A DNA stretch of 15,178 bases from Verrucomicrobiales bacterium (lineage in GTDB: Bacteria; Verrucomicrobiota; Verrucomicrobiia; Limisphaerales; UBA1096), in the NCBI GenBank assembly GCA_028817635.1, contig JAPPPH010000247.1:1-15178 (forward strand). The letters run 5' to 3'. A program made the position numbers and the translations under genes. Positions 7,677 through 13,975 of this stretch are shown one piece after another. Below the pieces are notes generated by a model. The model was not told where the DNA came from and searched no databases. It saw only the letters and a list, made by a program, of their open reading frames with translations. Positions within the stretch are counted from its first letter, which is position 1; the number at the start of each line of letters is the position of its first letter.

Positions 7677-8696
7677 TTATCCCTCCTTCAACCAACCGGC
7701 TGCCTTTGTGGCGGCGTAGGTCAGGATGATGTCCGCACCCGCCCGGCGCATGGCCAGTAACGATTCCATTGTCACCGCGCGTTCATCCACCCAACCACGC
7801 TTGGCCGCTGCCTGAATCATCGAGTACTCGCCGCTCACCGCGTAGGCCGCAGTGGGATAACCGAACTCTGATTTTATCCGGTGCAGGATATCGAGATAGG
7901 CCAGAGCCGGCTTCACCATTACGATGTCCGCCCCCTCGCGCAGGTCGAGTGCGACCTCGCGCAGCGCCTCCTCCGCGTTGGCGGCATCCATTTGGTAGCT
8001 GCGCCGGTCACCGAATTGCGGTGTCGACTCCGCCGCGTCGCGAAACGGCCCGTAGTAGGCCGAGGCAAACTTGGCTGCGTAGGACATAATCGGCGTCTCG
8101 TTAAATCCGCCTGAGTCGAGAGCCGTGCGAATCGCCGCCACGCGACCGTCCATCATGTCGCTGGGCGCGATGACATCCGCTCCCGCCTCGGCATGGCTCA
8201 CCGCCGTGCGGGCCAATAGCTTGAGTGAAGGATCATTGTCGATGATGGCTTCCTTGCCGCTTTTTTTCACGAGGCCGCAATGGCCGTGGCTCATGTATTC
8301 GCAGAGACAAACGTCGGTGATCACCAGCAGCCCCGGCACGTCCCGCTTCAACTGGCGCACGGCCTTTTGCACGATGCCGTTTTTTGCGTAGGCACCGCTG
8401 GCGCGTGCGTCCTTTTTGGATGGAATGCCAAACAGGATCACTGCCGGCACGCCGGCCTTTTGCGCTCTGGCCGCCTCGCGCACTGCTTCATCAATCGAAA
8501 GCTGAAATACCCCGGGCATCGAAGGCACGGCGTTGCGCACCTTGCGGCCAGGCCGGATGAAAAGCGGCAGCACCAGTTGATCCGGGTGCAGCCGCGTTTC
8601 GCGCACCATGCGGCGGAGCGTCTCCGAGCCGCGCAATCGGCGCGGTCGGTAGCTGGGAAAATCGCCTGTCAGGGGAGACGGCATGCGCGGCATCAT
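7677..8696 (-). CDS. hemB: Porphobilinogen synthase (delta-aminolevulinic acid dehydratase)
   Basis: HemB condenses two 5-aminolevulinate molecules to porphobilinogen in the cytosolic tetrapyrrole pathway. With the ATG at 8694-8696 the protein has 339 residues, normal for the family. It begins with the RPRRLR...VRETRL region. The metal-binding cysteines C130, C132 and C140 lie in DVCLCEYMSHGHCG, so this is a zinc-type enzyme. The two Schiff-base lysines are K209 (SYAAKFASAYYGPFRD) and K262 (IVMVKPALAYLD), and the lid and substrate motif VSGEYSMI follows. The frame also allows a TTG at 8714, which would overlap the repeat region, and ATGs at 8693 and 8684; no Shine-Dalgarno sequence decides between them. 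It is convergent with the FHA gene and lies downstream of the symporter. The function is secure; the exact start is not. Confidence 0.95.
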   Translation of the reverse strand: MMPRMPSPLTGDFPSYRPRRLRGSETLRRMVRETRLHPDQLVLPLFIRPGRKVRNAVPSMPGVFQLSIDEAVREAARAQKAGVPAVILFGIPSKKDARASGAYAKNGIVQKAVRQLKRDVPGLLVITDVCLCEYMSHGHCGLVKKSGKEAIIDNDPSLKLLARTAVSHAEAGADVIAPSDMMDGRVAAIRTALDSGGFNETPIMSYAAKFASAYYGPFRDAAESTPQFGDRRSYQMDAANAEEALREVALDLREGADIVMVKPALAYLDILHRIKSEFGYPTAAYAVSGEYSMIQAAAKRGWVDERAVTMESLLAMRRAGADIILTYAATKAAGWLKEG

Positions 8697-8714
8697 AACC
8701 AATACCGCCCGCAA

Positions 8715-8734
8715 GCCAAGCGCTTGGCCAAGCG
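8715..8734. repeat. Palindromic repeat copy 6, between symporter stop and hemB
   Basis: A perfect 14-mer lies at 8721-8734, with GCCAAG before it (8715-8720) from a second unit. It ends one base short of the minus-strand TGA of the symporter (8736-8738) and about 20 bases upstream of hemB. It thus again abuts a stop codon. Confidence 0.9.
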
Positions 8735-8735
8735 G

Positions 8736-9278
8736 TCAGGCGCCGATGCGGGAGACGAGGATTGCTAGGCCGATGATGGCGAAACAGATGACGAAGCAGC
8801 CGATGAACCCCCAGAAATCGAGGGGGGTTGGCCGCTGAAACTCGAGGTTGCTGTTCGGGAACAGTTTGCGGTCGTCGAACCGGTCCGGCTGTGCGTAGCT
8901 GCGTTCCATCTGCGCCTTGTCGTTGGCGGGGTCGGAGTCGACCGGAGTTTTCATCTTCACGTACAACCGGTCGAGCGCCTCCTTGCTGTTCGGCTTGGTA
9001 AACAGGCTGGCGATGATCATCACGAGAAACGGCACGACCGTGGCGAACGGCAGGTCGAGCGTCTTGATGGCTGCCTTGTTCATCGAGGCAAGGTTCACGC
9101 CGAGCTTGTCGATGATCAACATGTCGAGCCGCAGACGGCCGCTGGCCACGAGGTCGCAGTCGTACTCGTACACTACCTCCTCGCCGCCGGGCACTTTGCG
9201 TCGTTCGATTTCCTTAAGCTTCTCCTCGCCGACCGGCTTGACGCTGCCGGTCAAAAACATGGCCACACCGCCGCTCAG
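8736..9278 (-). pseudogene. C-terminal part of sodium:solute symporter, separated by an in-frame TAG
   Basis: This 180-codon segment continues the symporter frame directly after the TAG at 9279-9281. It reads LSGGVAMFLTGSVKP, then a cytoplasmic-looking region, a hydrophobic stretch (FATVVPFLVMIIASLF), a conserved-looking segment (KEALDRLYVKMKTPVDSDP) and a last membrane helix (DFWGFIGCFVICFAIIGLAI). This is the C-terminal extension I associate with long sodium:solute symporters of planctomycetes and verrucomicrobia, not an independent family. It could be translated separately from the GTG at 9264-9266 or the ATG at 9258-9260, but no ribosome-binding site is visible. It has no internal stop or frameshift, so either the TAG is recent, it is read through, or it is a base error. 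Confidence 0.75.
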
Positions 9279-10790
9279 CTAGGTATCGGTGAAGAGTTCA
9301 CCCTCCGTCTTTGCCTTGCCGCGAGAGACTGCGAGCGGCGAGGCCGGGCGCGAGACCGTCGAGAGGATAACATGGCTCGTGCGGGTCAGATTGGGATCGT
9401 TCACCATGCCGGAGCTGATTTTTGGAATGGCGATTGGCAGAACGAGGAAGAAAAGCAGACAAAACGTAAACGTAATCCACGCTGCCGAGGTGGTGGCGCG
9501 ACGCCAGTACATTCCCACCCAGAACACTGCGGCGAAGAGCATGGGTACGATCCAAGTTAGCTGCAGGTTGTTGAACATGTCATAAATGGTGAGCGACACA
9601 ACGATGCAACCGAGCACCACAAGCGCACCGACGATGCGGGCCACGAGCAGGCTTTCCTTCTCCCCGGCATCGGGGTTGATATACGGCTGGTAGATGTTTC
9701 GGACCACCAACCCGGAGCAGACCAGCATGTAGCAATCCACACTGCTCATCAGGGCGGCCAGCAGACAGGCCACCATCAGGCCTACCAGCCCGATGCCAAG
9801 GCCTCCTAGCAGCTCCTTCGTGGCGAAGCCCCAAGCCCGGTCGGCGTCGGCGGTGAGGCTGGCATCACTACCGTAAAGTGTGAGCACGATCAGGGCGGTG
9901 ATCACCCAGCCGATGGTGCAAAACCGCTTGATCAAATTGCCGGTCACCAGTCCGACCCGGGCATCAGTTTCGCTCTTGGCAGTGCCGCCACCGGTGACCA
10001 GAAAGTGCGGTGTCAGCACGATGCCAATCATATTGATGATCACGATTGCCACGATGGCGTAGATGGGAAATTCACTGGCTGTCGAGCCGCCGACAATCTG
10101 AAATGCCTCCTCTCCGAGTTGCTCGTGCATAATCCGGAAGCCATCCATCAGCCCTTCGCCGTCGAATTTATCGGATACAGCTTTCAGGCCAAACGGGATT
10201 AGCAGCACGGAAAGCAGGATGATGCAGATGCCCTGGATCAGGTCAGTCCAATAGGCAGCCGCGATGCCGCCGAGCAGGCCGTAAGTGATAACGATCACCG
10301 CGATAATCGGCAGCAGCGCATACTGCAGCGGCATCCCGAAAAGAGTGTCACCCATCAACGGTGCAGCCACCTTGCCGATAGCCGTGAACAGCATCGCTCC
10401 GTAGACCATGTAGTAAAAGCAACCGAACAGGGCATATGCCACACCGATTTTTTTTGACTCGTACCGCTCCACGAACCAATCGCCCAAGGTCAGGCAACGC
10501 ATGCGGCGATACCACACGGCGCTGATCCAGTATACCGGCGTGACGAACAGCCAGTACATCACCCCCCACATGCCGCTCATGCCGTTGTTGAATGTTCCGC
10601 GGGCTGTGTTCACAGGATCGGCCGACCCGGTGCCGGCGCCGAATGCCGCAAAGGTCTGCATCAACTTGCCGAAGCTGCGGCCGCCCATGAAAAAATCCTC
10701 CTGCCGCTTCTGTTTGCGCATCAGCCAAAAGCCGATGCCTGCCATGACGGCGAAGTAGATAAACAGAACGATGTAGTCGATGATTTCCAT
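9279..10790 (-). CDS. Sodium:solute symporter (SSS family), N-terminal 503 residues up to an in-frame TAG
   Basis: SSS-family symporters take up a small solute with sodium across the inner membrane. The protein begins MEIIDYIVLFIYFAVMAGIG, then has the family signature region FFMGGRSFGKLMQTFAAFGAGTGSADPVNTARG. It has about a dozen hydrophobic helices, including LLGGIAAAYWTDLIQGI and ACLLAALMSSVDCYMLVCSG, the latter corresponding to the sodium-site TM8 region. The substrate cannot be read from the sequence. The frame ends at TAG (9281-9279) after GELFTDT, and the same frame resumes for 180 codons, so the intact gene would encode 684 residues. All core transport helices precede the stop. It is divergent from an exported sulfatase, which suggests uptake of a product of sulfated-glycan breakdown, but that is inference from context. 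Confidence 0.9.
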   Translation of the reverse strand: MEIIDYIVLFIYFAVMAGIGFWLMRKQKRQEDFFMGGRSFGKLMQTFAAFGAGTGSADPVNTARGTFNNGMSGMWGVMYWLFVTPVYWISAVWYRRMRCLTLGDWFVERYESKKIGVAYALFGCFYYMVYGAMLFTAIGKVAAPLMGDTLFGMPLQYALLPIIAVIVITYGLLGGIAAAYWTDLIQGICIILLSVLLIPFGLKAVSDKFDGEGLMDGFRIMHEQLGEEAFQIVGGSTASEFPIYAIVAIVIINMIGIVLTPHFLVTGGGTAKSETDARVGLVTGNLIKRFCTIGWVITALIVLTLYGSDASLTADADRAWGFATKELLGGLGIGLVGLMVACLLAALMSSVDCYMLVCSGLVVRNIYQPYINPDAGEKESLLVARIVGALVVLGCIVVSLTIYDMFNNLQLTWIVPMLFAAVFWVGMYWRRATTSAAWITFTFCLLFFLVLPIAIPKISSGMVNDPNLTRTSHVILSTVSRPASPLAVSRGKAKTEGELFTDT

Positions 10791-10869
10791 GAGTTGCTGC
10801 GGTTGGTTGATTCAGGTTGAGCGGCGGACAGTCGATGCCGAATCCGAACCCAATGCAAACAAAAACAAA

Positions 10870-10888
10870 CCAAGCGCTTGGCCAAGCG
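10870..10888. repeat. Palindromic repeat copy 7, between divergent symporter and sulfatase
   Basis: A perfect 14-mer lies at 10875-10888, preceded by CCAAG (10870-10874). It sits in the 149-base gap (10791-10939) between the divergent starts, 84 bases from the symporter ATG and 51 from the sulfatase ATG. I see no clear -35/-10 pair in this gap. An operator role is conceivable here, but the same sequence also occurs within and after genes. Confidence 0.9.
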
Positions 10889-10939
10889 GATAAAGTGTTG
10901 AAAAAACCATGGCCCGGTATGAGCCTTTGCGACCCATCA

Positions 10940-12484
10940 ATGAAAGTCCTGAATCGTTCCCTTTGGGCGAAATACCTTTTGCCCTGCCTTGGCCTTGCGC
11001 TTGGTTTAATACCCGCGAAGTCTGTAGCCGCGAAGAATTCCCGGCCGAACATCCTGTTTTGCATCTCCGATGACCAATCGTATGCCCACACCGGTGCCAA
11101 CGGCGACCCGGTGATCCAGACGCCGGCGTTCGACCGCGTGGCGCGGGAGGGGCTTCGTTTTGTGCACGCGTTTTGCGATGCGCCCACCTGTGGCCCGTCG
11201 CGTAGCGCCATCCTCACCGGCCAACACATCTGGCGACTCGAGGAGGCGGGCAACATTCACAGCACGCTGCCGGCGAAATTTGCCACGTACACGGAGGAAC
11301 TGGGCAAGGTCGGCTATGCAGTTGGCTTCACCGGCAAAGGCTGGAGCCCGGGACGACTTGAAGCCGGTGGCCGCTCCGCCAACCCGGCCGGCCGTGAGTT
11401 CAACAAGCGTCAGTTGAAACCCATCCGCAAATCCATGTCCCGCCGGGACTACGCGGCGAATTTTGATGACTTCCTTTCCGAGGTGAAGCCGGGCCAGCCA
11501 TTTTGTTTTTGGCTGGGCACACATGAGCCGCACCGCGCCTTCGAGCCGGGGGTGGGCAAGCGCAGCGGCAAGGATCCTGCGAAGGTCAACGTGCCGCCGA
11601 TCTTCCCCGACAACGACATCGTCCGCGATGATATATTGGATTACCTCGTCGAGGTGGAGCATTTTGACAAGATGGTCGAGCGCGCGATGGCGTCGCTCGA
11701 GAAAACCGGGCAACTGGACAACACGATCATCGTGGTGACGAGCGATCATGGGATGCCTTTTCCGCGGGCCAAGGCGAGCCTGTACGACGACGGCTCGCGG
11801 GTGCCGCTGGCGATCCGCTGGCCCAAGGGCATCCGCAACCCGGGCCGCACGGTGGAGGCGTTTGTAAACCTCAGCGACCTTGCGCCGACGTTTCTTGATG
11901 CGGCCGGCCTTAGTACACCGGAGATGATGACTGCCCGCAGTTTGGTTGATGTTTTTGCCGCCAACATAACGACAAAACGCGATGAGGCGTTCATCGCGAT
12001 GGAGCGGCACGACGGCTGTCGCCAGGGGGGCAAGGGTTATCCGTGTCGCGCGATCCGCACGGCGGAGTTCATGTACATTTACAATTTTGAGCCAGGCCGC
12101 TGGCCGTCCGGTTCGCCAGACGCCGCGGTTTGTGCGCGCGGTATTCCGTACGGTGAAATCGACAGTTCACCGACGAAAACCTTCATGATGGAACACCGCA
12201 ACGAGCACGGCGTGGCGCGCCTGGCCGAGTTGGCATTCGGCATGCGGCCGGCCGAGGAACTGTACGACCTGAAGAACGATCCACACCAAATGAACAACCT
12301 CGCGGGCAATGTGCTTTACTTGAAAAAGCAGGCCAAGTTGCGCGATCGGTTGTTCGCTCGCCTGAAGAAAACGAAAGATCCCCGCGCTCTTGGCCAAGCG
12401 GCCCCGTGGGACTACTACCCGTACTACGGCTATCGCAGAAACAAGAATTGGAAGGTCGATCCCAAGCCGCAACCCGAAAACTAA
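10940..12484 (+). CDS. Exported sulfatase, sulfamidase (heparan N-sulfatase)-like group
   Basis: This type I sulfatase of 514 residues hydrolyses sulfate groups from a glycan or similar substrate, probably in the periplasm. From the ATG at 10940 it has a signal peptide (MKVLNRSLWAKYLLPCLGLA, cleavage probably near residue 31). RPNILFCISDDQS follows, with metal ligands D44 and D45. The sulfatase signature is C84-G-P-S-R88, where C84 would become formylglycine. GTHEPH and TSDHG (D269, H270) are the other active-site motifs. YPCRAIRTAEFMYIYNFEP and the late DPR-LG...YPYYGYRR segment resemble the sulfamidase-like group common in planctomycetes and verrucomicrobia; the substrate is not proven. Starts upstream at 10919 or 10817 stay in frame but would add a polar stretch before the signal peptide. 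It is divergent from the symporter and followed by a SUMF1-type gene. A near-copy of the repeat encodes ALGQA near the C-terminus (483-487). Confidence 0.93.
   Translation: MKVLNRSLWAKYLLPCLGLALGLIPAKSVAAKNSRPNILFCISDDQSYAHTGANGDPVIQTPAFDRVAREGLRFVHAFCDAPTCGPSRSAILTGQHIWRLEEAGNIHSTLPAKFATYTEELGKVGYAVGFTGKGWSPGRLEAGGRSANPAGREFNKRQLKPIRKSMSRRDYAANFDDFLSEVKPGQPFCFWLGTHEPHRAFEPGVGKRSGKDPAKVNVPPIFPDNDIVRDDILDYLVEVEHFDKMVERAMASLEKTGQLDNTIIVVTSDHGMPFPRAKASLYDDGSRVPLAIRWPKGIRNPGRTVEAFVNLSDLAPTFLDAAGLSTPEMMTARSLVDVFAANITTKRDEAFIAMERHDGCRQGGKGYPCRAIRTAEFMYIYNFEPGRWPSGSPDAAVCARGIPYGEIDSSPTKTFMMEHRNEHGVARLAELAFGMRPAEELYDLKNDPHQMNNLAGNVLYLKKQAKLRDRLFARLKKTKDPRALGQAAPWDYYPYYGYRRNKNWKVDPKPQPEN
12386..12400. 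repeat. Near-copy of the palindromic repeat, inside the sulfatase
   Basis: The sequence at 12387-12400 is CTCTTGGCCAAGCG, one mismatch from the 14-mer. It is read as A-L-G-Q-A (residues 483-487) in the same frame as the topB copy. The sulfatase family often has Leu-Gly at this site, so part of the match may be coincidence. Confidence 0.5.
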
Positions 12485-12527
12485 CCGAGCCATGTCCAAT
12501 AAACATTCTTTGACACATATCACATCA

Positions 12528-12548
12528 CGCTTGGCCAAGCGCCTGGCG
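12528..12548. repeat. Palindromic repeat copy 8, between sulfatase and SUMF1-type gene
   Basis: A perfect 14-mer lies at 12528-12541, followed by CCTGGCG (12542-12548), a decayed second unit. It lies 43 bases after the sulfatase stop and 103 bases before the TTG start of the next gene. Confidence 0.9.
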
Positions 12549-12614
12549 TGTCACCCGCAAGTGACGATTCCTGATTAATGTCACAGTTATGTTACATTTT
12601 TGATCGAGTGTAAC
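12549..12614. promoter_or_regulatory. Cluster of TGTNAC half-sites before the SUMF1-type gene
   Basis: TGTCAC occurs at 12549-12554 and 12579-12584, and TGTAAC at 12609-12614. GTTACA, its reverse complement, is at 12591-12596. The pair TGTCAC-N6-GTTACA (12579-12596) forms an imperfect dyad, and GTCAC-N6-GTGAC (12550-12565) is a perfect five-base dyad. The layout looks like a tandem operator for a dimeric regulator; which one is unknown. The local AT-rich composition allows chance. Confidence 0.3.
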
Positions 12615-12651
12615 GGGGTGCATTATCGAGTCGTATCAATCGGCTCATAAT

Positions 12652-13686
12652 TTGAAGAATCGATTACGTTTCACTCTATCGGCCTTCATTGCTTTTTCAG
12701 CGCTAAAGGGATTTGGGGAGAACAAACCGCCTACAGTCAAAATAAACCCCTCCGTCGGGGGGGCGTCCTTGGCTGTGTTCACGGAGATCCATTCCGGGAA
12801 AGGGGTGGCGGTGCTCTATCGTGCCACAAAAGCGAACGCCGCACTGGCTGAATGGCAACCACTGCATGCATTCCCGGCCAAGGAAGCGGCTCAGGCAAAA
12901 ACCCTGATCCGTTCGACCGATCCGGGGCAGGCGTTCTTCCGGGTGGAACATCGCGCGATGGAAATTCATCCCGACATGGTCTGGGTGCCGCCGGGGCAGT
13001 TTCAAATGGGTAGTCCGTTAGAGGAGGCGGAGCGCTACGCGGACGAGGGGCCACAGCAGCACAGGGTTCTTCCGGTCGGTTTTTGGGTTCATAAATACGA
13101 GGTCACACAGGAGGAGTACATTGACTTGATGGGAAGCAACCCCAGTTTCGGCTACAACTCCGAAGCGGGGGAATTGGCGGCCAACCTGCCGGTAGACAGC
13201 GTGACTTGGGAAGAGGCCAAGGAGTATTGTCGGCGACTGAACGAGCGCGAATCGAAGGCCGGTCGTGTGCCGCCGGGCTATGAATATCGGTTGCCCACGG
13301 AGGCGGAGTGGGAGTACGTCGCCCGGGCCGGAACTGGTGGGGCGTACAGTTTTGGAAACTCAGATCAGGTCGACCACCTGAGTGAATTTGGCTGGTGGCG
13401 GGAGAACTCAGGGGAGACGCCCATGCCGGTGGGCCAACTCGCCCCGAACCCATGGGGCTTGTATGACATTCACGGCAATGTATTCGAGTGGTGTCTCGAC
13501 GACTACGATGCCTATGAGGAGGGTGGTTTTGTTGCGTTCTCCGGTGCTGATTATAAGGTCATCCGCGGCGGCTCGTTTTACTGCCCGGCAACCATCCTGA
13601 GATCAGCTTGCCGGATCGAGCCGCAGATCTCAGACTTCCGGAACTGGCTGACTGGATTGCGAGTCTTCCTCGCGCCCAAGCGATGA
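12652..13686 (+). CDS. Exported SUMF1/formylglycine-generating-enzyme-like protein, second catalytic Cys absent
   Basis: This is a 344-residue protein with a signal peptide (MKNRLRFTLSAFIAFSALKG) from a TTG start. An N-terminal region (about 25-100) ends in AFFRVE, a kind of segment often seen before SUMF domains in verrucomicrobial exported proteins. The SUMF1/FGE-sulfatase domain spans about 107-343 and includes MVWVPPGQFQMGSP, YEVTQEEY, YRLPTEAEWEYVARAG, NPWGLYDIHGNVFEWC, VIRGGSF and a final GLRVF. In true formylglycine-generating enzymes two cysteines five residues apart follow GGSY; here C311 matches the first but L316 replaces the second. It is therefore probably not a normal sulfatase-maturing enzyme, although it follows the sulfatase directly (167-base gap). 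It may be a structural or glycan-associated SUMF protein. No Shine-Dalgarno sequence is present; the start was chosen because it gives the signal peptide. Confidence 0.88.
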   Translation: MKNRLRFTLSAFIAFSALKGFGENKPPTVKINPSVGGASLAVFTEIHSGKGVAVLYRATKANAALAEWQPLHAFPAKEAAQAKTLIRSTDPGQAFFRVEHRAMEIHPDMVWVPPGQFQMGSPLEEAERYADEGPQQHRVLPVGFWVHKYEVTQEEYIDLMGSNPSFGYNSEAGELAANLPVDSVTWEEAKEYCRRLNERESKAGRVPPGYEYRLPTEAEWEYVARAGTGGAYSFGNSDQVDHLSEFGWWRENSGETPMPVGQLAPNPWGLYDIHGNVFEWCLDDYDAYEEGGFVAFSGADYKVIRGGSFYCPATILRSACRIEPQISDFRNWLTGLRVFLAPKR

Positions 13687-13708
13687 GCGCTTGGCCAAGC
13701 GCTTGGCC
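13687..13708. repeat. Palindromic repeat copy 9, tandem, immediately after the SUMF1-type stop
   Basis: The tract starts on the base after the TGA (13684-13686). It contains a perfect 14-mer (13688-13701) followed by CGCTTGGCC (13700-13708), almost two 12-bp units. It ends 10 bases before the ATG of the small downstream gene, so it could influence both the end of one transcript and the start of the next. Confidence 0.9.
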
Positions 13709-13718
13709 CGTTGAGAAT

Positions 13719-13919
13719 ATGGATTCCCAAAAAATTGAGGAAAGAATGGAACGCTGGCTGGCCAAGGCGGATTCTCATCCCTTGGCCAAGCGCGTGGCCG
13801 ATCTGACGCTGCTGCTGGAGGACGATGCCGATGCCTGGGAGCGTTACGGCCAATTTTACGAAGGCTGGACCCGGGAAGAGATCGCCGAGTTGCTGAGAGC
13901 GGTCAAGAAAGCCGGGTAG
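13719..13919 (+). CDS. Small hypothetical protein (66 residues)
   Basis: I do not recognise this family. The protein begins MDSQKIEERMERWLAKADSH and is highly charged. It is predicted mainly helical, with no cysteines, no membrane segment and no signal peptide, so it should be cytosolic. The C-terminal half has an acidic, tryptophan-containing stretch (DDADAWERYGQFYEGW) and ends in a basic helix. The frame is open upstream into the SUMF gene, but the ATG at 13719 is the first start after that gene and its repeat tract. A near-copy of the repeat is read as LAKR (residues 22-25). It ends with TAG. It could be cotranscribed with the SUMF1-type gene (32-base gap). It may be a real small gene; coding status is moderately supported by length and composition only. 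Confidence 0.55.
   Translation: MDSQKIEERMERWLAKADSHPLAKRVADLTLLLEDDADAWERYGQFYEGWTREEIAELLRAVKKAG
13779..13792. repeat. Near-copy of the palindromic repeat, inside the 66-residue gene
   Basis: CCCTTGGCCAAGCG is one mismatch from the 14-mer and keeps the CTTGGCCAAG core. It is followed by CGTGGCC, which may be a decayed second unit. It is read as P-L-A-K-R, the same frame as the larB copy. Confidence 0.6.
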
Positions 13920-13941
13920 CCACGGTCTGGTTTTTACCTGC

Positions 13942-13969
13942 TTGCATCCCCCCAACGCAGGCGTAGTCT
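13942..13969 (+). promoter_or_regulatory. Candidate promoter giving a leaderless ankyrin-gene mRNA
   Basis: TTGCAT (13942-13947) and TAGTCT (13964-13969) are separated by 16 bases. A start seven bases after the -10 would fall on the GTG at 13976, giving a leaderless message. The match is modest and not supported by repetition elsewhere. Confidence 0.25.
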
Positions 13970-13975
13970 CGGCTC

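Noticed and set aside
9279..9281. Genome-wide reassignment of TAG to an amino acid (for example pyrrolysine)
   Set aside because: topB (4938-4940) and the 66-residue gene (13917-13919) end normally with TAG, and no suppressor tRNA is seen in the window.
10817..10939. Longer N-terminus for the sulfatase
   Set aside because: It would place about 41 polar residues, including translated repeat (LGQAD), before a good signal peptide that starts at 10940.
12492..12578. A 28-codon frame (MSNKHSLTHITSRLAKR...) between the sulfatase and the SUMF1-type gene
   Set aside because: Much of it is the translated repeat tract, which is open in every frame, and the rest has no family resemblance or start signal.
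1874..13795. CRISPR array or inverted-repeat transposon as the source of the palindromes
   Set aside because: The copies are hundreds to thousands of bases apart without regular spacers, no cas or transposase gene is present, and no target-site duplications are visible beside them.
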